Source of the DNA: Aliiroseovarius subalbicans
GTDB lineage: Bacteria > Pseudomonadota > Alphaproteobacteria > Rhodobacterales > Rhodobacteraceae
DNA: 64,000 nucleotides
NCBI RefSeq assembly: GCF_022678625.1
Contig: NZ_JALBYQ010000001.1
Span: 1,325,895 to 1,389,894, forward strand
Direction: 5' to 3'
Shown one piece after another: positions 59,955 to 64,000 of this stretch. A program made the translations under genes and the position numbers. Position 1 is the stretch's first letter. Every line of letters begins with the position of its first letter. A model generated the notes under the pieces. That model worked only from the letters and a program-made list of their open reading frames with translations, searched no databases and was not told where the DNA came from.

Positions 59955-61330
59955 CCGCGCCGCGCCACATTGCTGTCATCGATATCGGTAAGACCAACGC
60001 GAAGCTCGCGCTGGTCGATTTGTCGAGCCTGACAGAAATGGCCGTTGTCACGCGCCCGAACATCGTACAACCCACCCCCCCATATCCGCATTATGACGTC
60101 GATGGGCACTGGGCATTCCTTCTGGATGCTTTGGCGCAGTTCCACCGCGATCACCGTGTCGACGCGATTTCCGTGACGACCCACGGCGCCTGTACCGCGC
60201 TGCTCGATTCCACAGGCGCACTGGCTGCGCCCATTCTGGACTACGAGCACACCTACCCCGCTGAGGTCGTTGATGCTTACGATGCGATCAAACCCGACTT
60301 TGCCCAGACCGGATCGCCCAAGCTTGCGGGTGGCCTGAACATTGGCGCGCAACTGCATTGGCTTTTTACCACCGATCCAACGCTCAAAGAACGCACCGCC
60401 CAAATCGTGACCTACCCGCAATACTGGGGGCATCGCCTGACGGGCGTGACCGCGACGGATGTCACATCCATCGGCTGCCATACAGATCTGTGGAACCCTC
60501 ATAAAGGGACGTTCTCGGACCTGCCGGCAAAGCTCGGTGTTCGCGACAAAATCGCACCCGTTCGTCGCCCCAGCGACATCTTGGGTCCGATTTTGCCAGA
60601 GATTGCAAAGGCCACCGGCCTTGTGCCCGACACGCCTGTTTGCGTCGGCATCCACGACTCTAACGCCTCGCTCTATCCGCACGTTGTTTCGCAGAACGGG
60701 CCAGCCTCTGTTGTGTCGACGGGGACTTGGGTGATCGTGATGTCAATGAAAGCGGGCGGGGCGGCTACACTCGATCCAGCCCGTGATACCCTCGTCAACG
60801 TCAACGCGCGCGAACAAGCGGTGGCCAGCGCGCGCTTCATGGGCGGACGTGAGTATGAAGTGATTCAGCAAGGCCAACAGGTCGACCCAACGGAACAAGA
60901 CTTGATGGCAGTGCTGGACGGGGACTGCATGCTCTTGCCATCGGTTGAAATCGGTGCAGGGCCGTTTCAGGGGCGTCAAATGCAATGGCACAGCGGTGAA
61001 CCGAAGGCGGGATCTGGCCAACGCTCGGCCGCACTCTCGTTCTACCTCGCTCTGATGACAGGCACCTGCCTGAAACTCGTCGGGGGGGCCGGCCCCACGA
61101 TCGTGGAAGGCCCTTTCGCAAGAAACCCCGAATACCTCGCCATGCTGCATGCCGTCACGGCACGCCCGGTTCTCACGAACGCAGCCGTCACGGGAACGAG
61201 CATCGGCGCGGCCATGTTGTTCAGCGATGATGAGTTTCCACCTGAGCTTGACCAAGTCGAAACAAAATTGCCTTTGGACAGACTGAGGGCTTACGCCGAT
61301 CTGTGGTCGGGGCTGGCAGGCGCCGAGTAA
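59951..61330 (+). CDS. rhaK: Sugar kinase of the FGGY family (rhamnulokinase)
   Basis: A 459-residue FGGY kinase that should phosphorylate L-rhamnulose for Rha[16 protein letters not shown] (residues about 8-22) is the phosphate-1 motif, DYEHTYP lies in the sugar site, and [14 protein letters not shown] is the phosphate-2 motif. In R. leguminosarum RhaK is also needed for uptake by the transporter, consistent with its place in this operon. It is the last gene of the transcript; the otn genes converge on it 110 bases away. Confidence 0.9.
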   Translation: MTAPRHIAVIDIGKTNAKLALVDLSSLTEMAVVTRPNIVQPTPPYPHYDVDGHWAFLLDALAQFHRDHRVDAISVTTHGACTALLDSTGALAAPILDYEHTYPAEVVDAYDAIKPDFAQTGSPKLAGGLNIGAQLHWLFTTDPTLKERTAQIVTYPQYWGHRLTGVTATDVTSIGCHTDLWNPHKGTFSDLPAKLGVRDKIAPVRRPSDILGPILPEIAKATGLVPDTPVCVGIHDSNASLYPHVVSQNGPASVVSTGTWVIVMSMKAGGAATLDPARDTLVNVNAREQAVASARFMGGREYEVIQQGQQVDPTEQDLMAVLDGDCMLLPSVEIGAGPFQGRQMQWHSGEPKAGSGQRSAALSFYLALMTGTCLKLVGGAGPTIVEGPFARNPEYLAMLHAVTARPVLTNAAVTGTSIGAAMLFSDDEFPPELDQVETKLPLDRLRAYADLWSGLAGAE

Positions 61331-61440
61331 CCGTATGCTGCACCGAGTGGCGTCTCAGGTCAAAAATGGTTGCAGGGTCGATGTCTATCGCTTTGGCTGT
61401 TGAACCGGCAAAAGGCACCCACTCGCCAGTTTGGACGAGG

Positions 61441-62199
61441 TCAACGTCTGGGCAACCAAAACAAAGTCTCATCAGTTGGCAACTTTGGCTTATATTCTGC
61501 CCCCAAAGGCTTGTTGTAACCAAGCGAGCCGATCACATTGAAGATGTGGTCATAGTTCACCTCTCCGGTATAGGGCGGCCCGCGATCTGGGACCGATGCA
61601 AACTGGATATGCCCGATGTAGGGCATCAGGACTTCCAGTTTGTGGGTCAGATCACCCTCCATCAGTTGCACATGGTAGCAGTCGAACATGAGTTTGAGAT
61701 TGGGCGCATGCACGGCGTCGATCAGATCGACGGCCTGCGCCGTCGTCGTCAGGAAATATCCCGGTGCGTCATAGCGATTCAGCGGTTCAATCAGGATTGT
61801 GATCCCGTGCGGCGCGGCATGGGCGCAGGCGTACCCTAGATTGGCGACAAAAGCCTTGCGGGCCTCCGGACCACTTGAAAACCCGGCCATGACGTGCACT
61901 GCTTTGCACCCTATGGCGCTGGCGTATGAAATCGCTTCGTCAATTACGGCGTGAGCGTCGTCGACACGTTCAGGCAGTGCGGCAAGGCCGTTTTCACCTG
62001 CCGTTACGTCGCCGCGCGCCGTGTTCAGGCCGAGCATTTGCAGGCCGGTTTCATCTAGCGCGGCGCGCACGTCCGCCGCGGGTGTGGCAAAGGGCCAATG
62101 ACATTCGACAGCATCAAAGCCTGCGGTTTTTGCCGCTCGGATGGCATCGGGGAGTGGTAATTCTGCCCACAGGAAGCCCAAGTTGGCAGAAAACCTCAT
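61441..62199 (-). CDS. otnI: Hydroxypyruvate isomerase-like TIM-barrel protein (OtnI type)
   Basis: A 252-residue protein starting MRFSANLGFLWAELPLPDAI, an AP-endonuclease-type barrel with LIEPLNRYDAPGYFL (catalytic Glu), FDCYHVQLMEGD and a second Glu in GAEYKP. This is the Hyi/OtnI family: OtnI isomerises 2-oxo-tetronate to 3-oxo-tetronate. ATG at 62199 overlaps the otnC stop. It is third in otnK-otnC-otnI, so the four-carbon acid route is preferred over hydroxypyruvate isomerisation proper. Confidence 0.88.
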   Translation of the reverse strand: MRFSANLGFLWAELPLPDAIRAAKTAGFDAVECHWPFATPAADVRAALDETGLQMLGLNTARGDVTAGENGLAALPERVDDAHAVIDEAISYASAIGCKAVHVMAGFSSGPEARKAFVANLGYACAHAAPHGITILIEPLNRYDAPGYFLTTTAQAVDLIDAVHAPNLKLMFDCYHVQLMEGDLTHKLEVLMPYIGHIQFASVPDRGPPYTGEVNYDHIFNVIGSLGYNKPLGAEYKPKLPTDETLFWLPRR

Positions 62200-62846
62200 G
62201 CCTCCCACTCCACGTTGAACGTTGTCACAAGCCGCTCCACATCCGTCTCAGAAAGCCCGCGTGGAGACATGCCGCGTGTCATCATCGCCAAGCGTGCGGT
62301 GTCTTCGAGTTCTTCGATGGCGTTGCAGGCGGCTTCGATATCCTTGCCGGCCACCACAGGGCCATGATTGGCCAACATCACCGCAGAGCGTTTTCCGGCC
62401 AGTCCGCGCACCGCGTCGCCCATTGCCGGATCGCCGGGCAGAAAGAACGGCAAGAGTTTAACGCGCCCCAGTTTCATGATCGCATAGGGGGTAAGGTGGG
62501 GCAGGAAATCATCCTCATTCGCGTCGGGCATCATCGACAGCGCTACGGAGTGACATGAGTGCAAATGCACCACGGCCCCCGCTGTGGAACGGGTGTCATA
62601 AAAAGCAGTATGTAGAGGCATTTCCTTGGTCGGTGGATCACCGTCGATCAACGCCCCTTGCGCGTTAAAGCGGCTGAGCTTTGCGGGGTCAAGGCGGCCA
62701 AAGCTGGTGCCAGTGGGCGAGACAAGCAGCCCGCCGTCAGGCGTGCGCGCGGATATGTTTCCGGTGCTGCCGCCCGTCAAGCCACGGTCAAACATGGATT
62801 TCGCCAAGAGGCAGATATTTTCGCGCAAATTGGTTTCGGCGGTCAT
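62196..62846 (-). CDS. otnC: Class II aldolase-type 3-oxo-tetronate 4-phosphate decarboxylase
   Basis: A 216-residue protein of the class II aldolase/adducin family. SFGRLDPAKLSR and GAVVHLHSCHSVALS supply the metal histidines, with a further LANHGPVVAG histidine. In the OtnC role it decarboxylates 3-oxo-tetronate 4-phosphate to DHAP. ATG at 62846 overlaps the otnK stop and starts MTAETNLRENI. The neighbours OtnK and OtnI support this specific role rather than a general fuculose-phosphate aldolase. Confidence 0.9.
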   Translation of the reverse strand: MTAETNLRENICLLAKSMFDRGLTGGSTGNISARTPDGGLLVSPTGTSFGRLDPAKLSRFNAQGALIDGDPPTKEMPLHTAFYDTRSTAGAVVHLHSCHSVALSMMPDANEDDFLPHLTPYAIMKLGRVKLLPFFLPGDPAMGDAVRGLAGKRSAVMLANHGPVVAGKDIEAACNAIEELEDTARLAMMTRGMSPRGLSETDVERLVTTFNVEWEA

Positions 62847-64000
62847 CGGCTGTCCAGTTTCGCCTGTGCATCGGTGAAGAAGTCTTCGCGGCCAAAGTTG
62901 CCGGATTTGAGGGCCAGAGCGATCTGCGCGCCATCCGAGATGCAATAGGTCCATGGTATGCCGGGCGCGATTTCGGTGCCTATGTCGAGCTGGGCCACCC
63001 CCAGTGCCTTGGTGACGGCGCCCGAGGTTTCGCCACCCGCCACGATGATGCGGCGCGCGCCTGCGTCACGGGCAGCAGTGGCGCAATCGGCGAGGGTGTT
63101 TTCGATCAGTGCGCCGACTTCCGCTACTCCGATCCTGGCCTGCGCGGCCTTCACGCTGGCCGGGTCCGCGGTGGCATAGATGAGCGGGGCCTGCGCCAGA
63201 TCCTGTTTCGCAAGCCAATCAAGCACGTCTTGGGTGCCGTGGTTTGCCAGTGTCAGCGGATCGAGTTGATAGGACGGCGCGCCCGTGGCGATGTAGGATG
63301 CCACTTGGGCGTTTGTCATGGCCGAGCAGCTACCGGACAAAACGATTGTAGCTTTAGGGATGCGATGGCGCGGTTGTTTGGGCGCATCTTCCGAAAGCAG
63401 CCCGTCGGCCAGATAGAGGGCGGGCAGCGGCATCGCCACAGCAGAGCCACCGGTCATCAGCGACATGTCACGGCAGGCGGTCGCAATGGTCACAAGGTCA
63501 CTGTTGGCGACAGCATCAACGACAACATGGGCGATCCCCTCGGCGCGGTGCTGCACAAGGGCGTCCTGCAAGGCCTGCGCCCCTTGGGCCACTGTCAGGC
63601 GGTCAATCAGGCCGACCTGACCCTGCACTTGCGGGGCCAAAAGGCGCATCAAATTGCTATCGCGCATAGGGGTCAGCGGGTGGTCCTTCATCGGGCTTTC
63701 AGCAAGCGGCTGTTGGCCGACAAAAAGGTTGCCCATGAAGATGGAGCGTCCGTTTTCGGGAAAGGCCGGACAATAGATGGTTTGATCTGTGCCGAGGTCC
63801 TCCATAAGTGCTTCGGCCACGGGGCCGATATTGCCCTCTTCGGTGCTGTCAAAAGTAGAGCAATATTTCCAGAAGAAACGACGCGCGCCCGCATCTTGCA
63901 ACCATGCAAGCGCCGCGCGAGTTTCGTCAATCGCCTCCTGCACGGGGGCGGTGCGGGATTTCAACGCAATGACCTCAAACGCGCTGGTGTCGTTGGGCTG
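62843..64000 (-). CDS. otnK: 3-oxo-tetronate kinase, partial at the window edge
   Basis: At least 385 residues of a four-carbon acid sugar kinase (DUF1537/OtnK family), whose N-terminal part lies outside the window; the frame is open to 64000. DSTEEGNIGPVAEALMEDLG (about residue 50 of the visible part) and the C-terminal VAGGETSGAVTKALGV nucleotide site are family marks. It phosphorylates 3-oxo-tetronate in the pathway for L-threonate or erythronate. First gene of an otnKCI transcript; the dehydrogenase and regulator would be expected to the right. Confidence 0.9.
   Translation of the reverse strand, partial: QPNDTSAFEVIALKSRTAPVQEAIDETRAALAWLQDAGARRFFWKYCSTFDSTEEGNIGPVAEALMEDLGTDQTIYCPAFPENGRSIFMGNLFVGQQPLAESPMKDHPLTPMRDSNLMRLLAPQVQGQVGLIDRLTVAQGAQALQDALVQHRAEGIAHVVVDAVANSDLVTIATACRDMSLMTGGSAVAMPLPALYLADGLLSEDAPKQPRHRIPKATIVLSGSCSAMTNAQVASYIATGAPSYQLDPLTLANHGTQDVLDWLAKQDLAQAPLIYATADPASVKAAQARIGVAEVGALIENTLADCATAARDAGARRIIVAGGETSGAVTKALGVAQLDIGTEIAPGIPWTYCISDGAQIALALKSGNFGREDFFTDAQAKLDSR

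Overview
The window looks like DNA from a marine alphaproteobacterium of the Rhodobacterales (Roseobacter group). The grounds are a moderately high GC content, a rhizobial-type rha locus, a TctABC-type carboxylate transporter, small secreted proteins typical of that group, and a Ti/RP4-like conjugation module of the kind found on roseobacter mobile elements. This placement rests on family recognition only; no search was run.

Layout. (1) 0.4-7.7 kb: a tctC-tctB-tctA-ggt-DUF599 operon on the minus strand, closed by a good intrinsic terminator, with two tandem IclR regulators diverging from it. (2) 8.1-19.3 kb: a complete VirB-type type IV secretion operon (B1-B2-B3-B4-lipoprotein-second transglycosylase-B5-B8-B9-B10-B11-DUF4177-B6). 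(3) 19.4-26.3 kb: three translationally coupled minus-strand genes, an AAA_13/RloC-like ATPase followed by an SbcD/YhaO-like nuclease and an SbcC/YhaN-like ATPase, lying between the virB operon and the DNA-processing genes. (4) 26.5-32.5 kb: virD4, relaxase, mobC, a palindrome-rich candidate oriT, three small genes and ardC. (5) 33-46.6 kb: defence cargo, comprising a GIY-YIG/DUF4357 protein, a tightly packed SNF2 helicase-DUF4391-Mod-Res operon (an enlarged type III restriction-modification locus), two predicted PD-(D/E)XK nucleases, a uracil-DNA-glycosylase-like gene and a DUF736 gene with a broken second copy. (6) 46.8-49.3 kb: hipBA with a spaced operator array, and an HTH replication-type gene containing iteron-like repeats. 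(7) 49,575-49,621: the 3' part of a tRNA-Cys gene, most simply read as one attachment site of an integrated conjugative element lying to its left. (8) 49.9 kb to the end: a small secreted protein, then catabolic genes, rhaDI divergent from rhaRSTPQUK (L-rhamnose), and otnK-otnC-otnI (four-carbon acid sugars), with otnK cut by the window edge.

How it fits together. From about 8 kb to 49.6 kb the window reads as an integrative and conjugative element: T4SS, relaxosome, anti-restriction protein, toxin-antitoxin module and att-like tRNA scar, carrying two separate anti-phage or anti-plasmid cargo blocks. A nearly identical palindromic site lies upstream of both the virB operon and mobC, so the secretion and DNA-processing halves are probably co-regulated. 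The most promising undescribed systems are the RloC-like/SbcD/SbcC-like operon and the helicase-DUF4391-Mod-Res operon. A repeated structured DNA element in direct orientation flanks the second cargo block.
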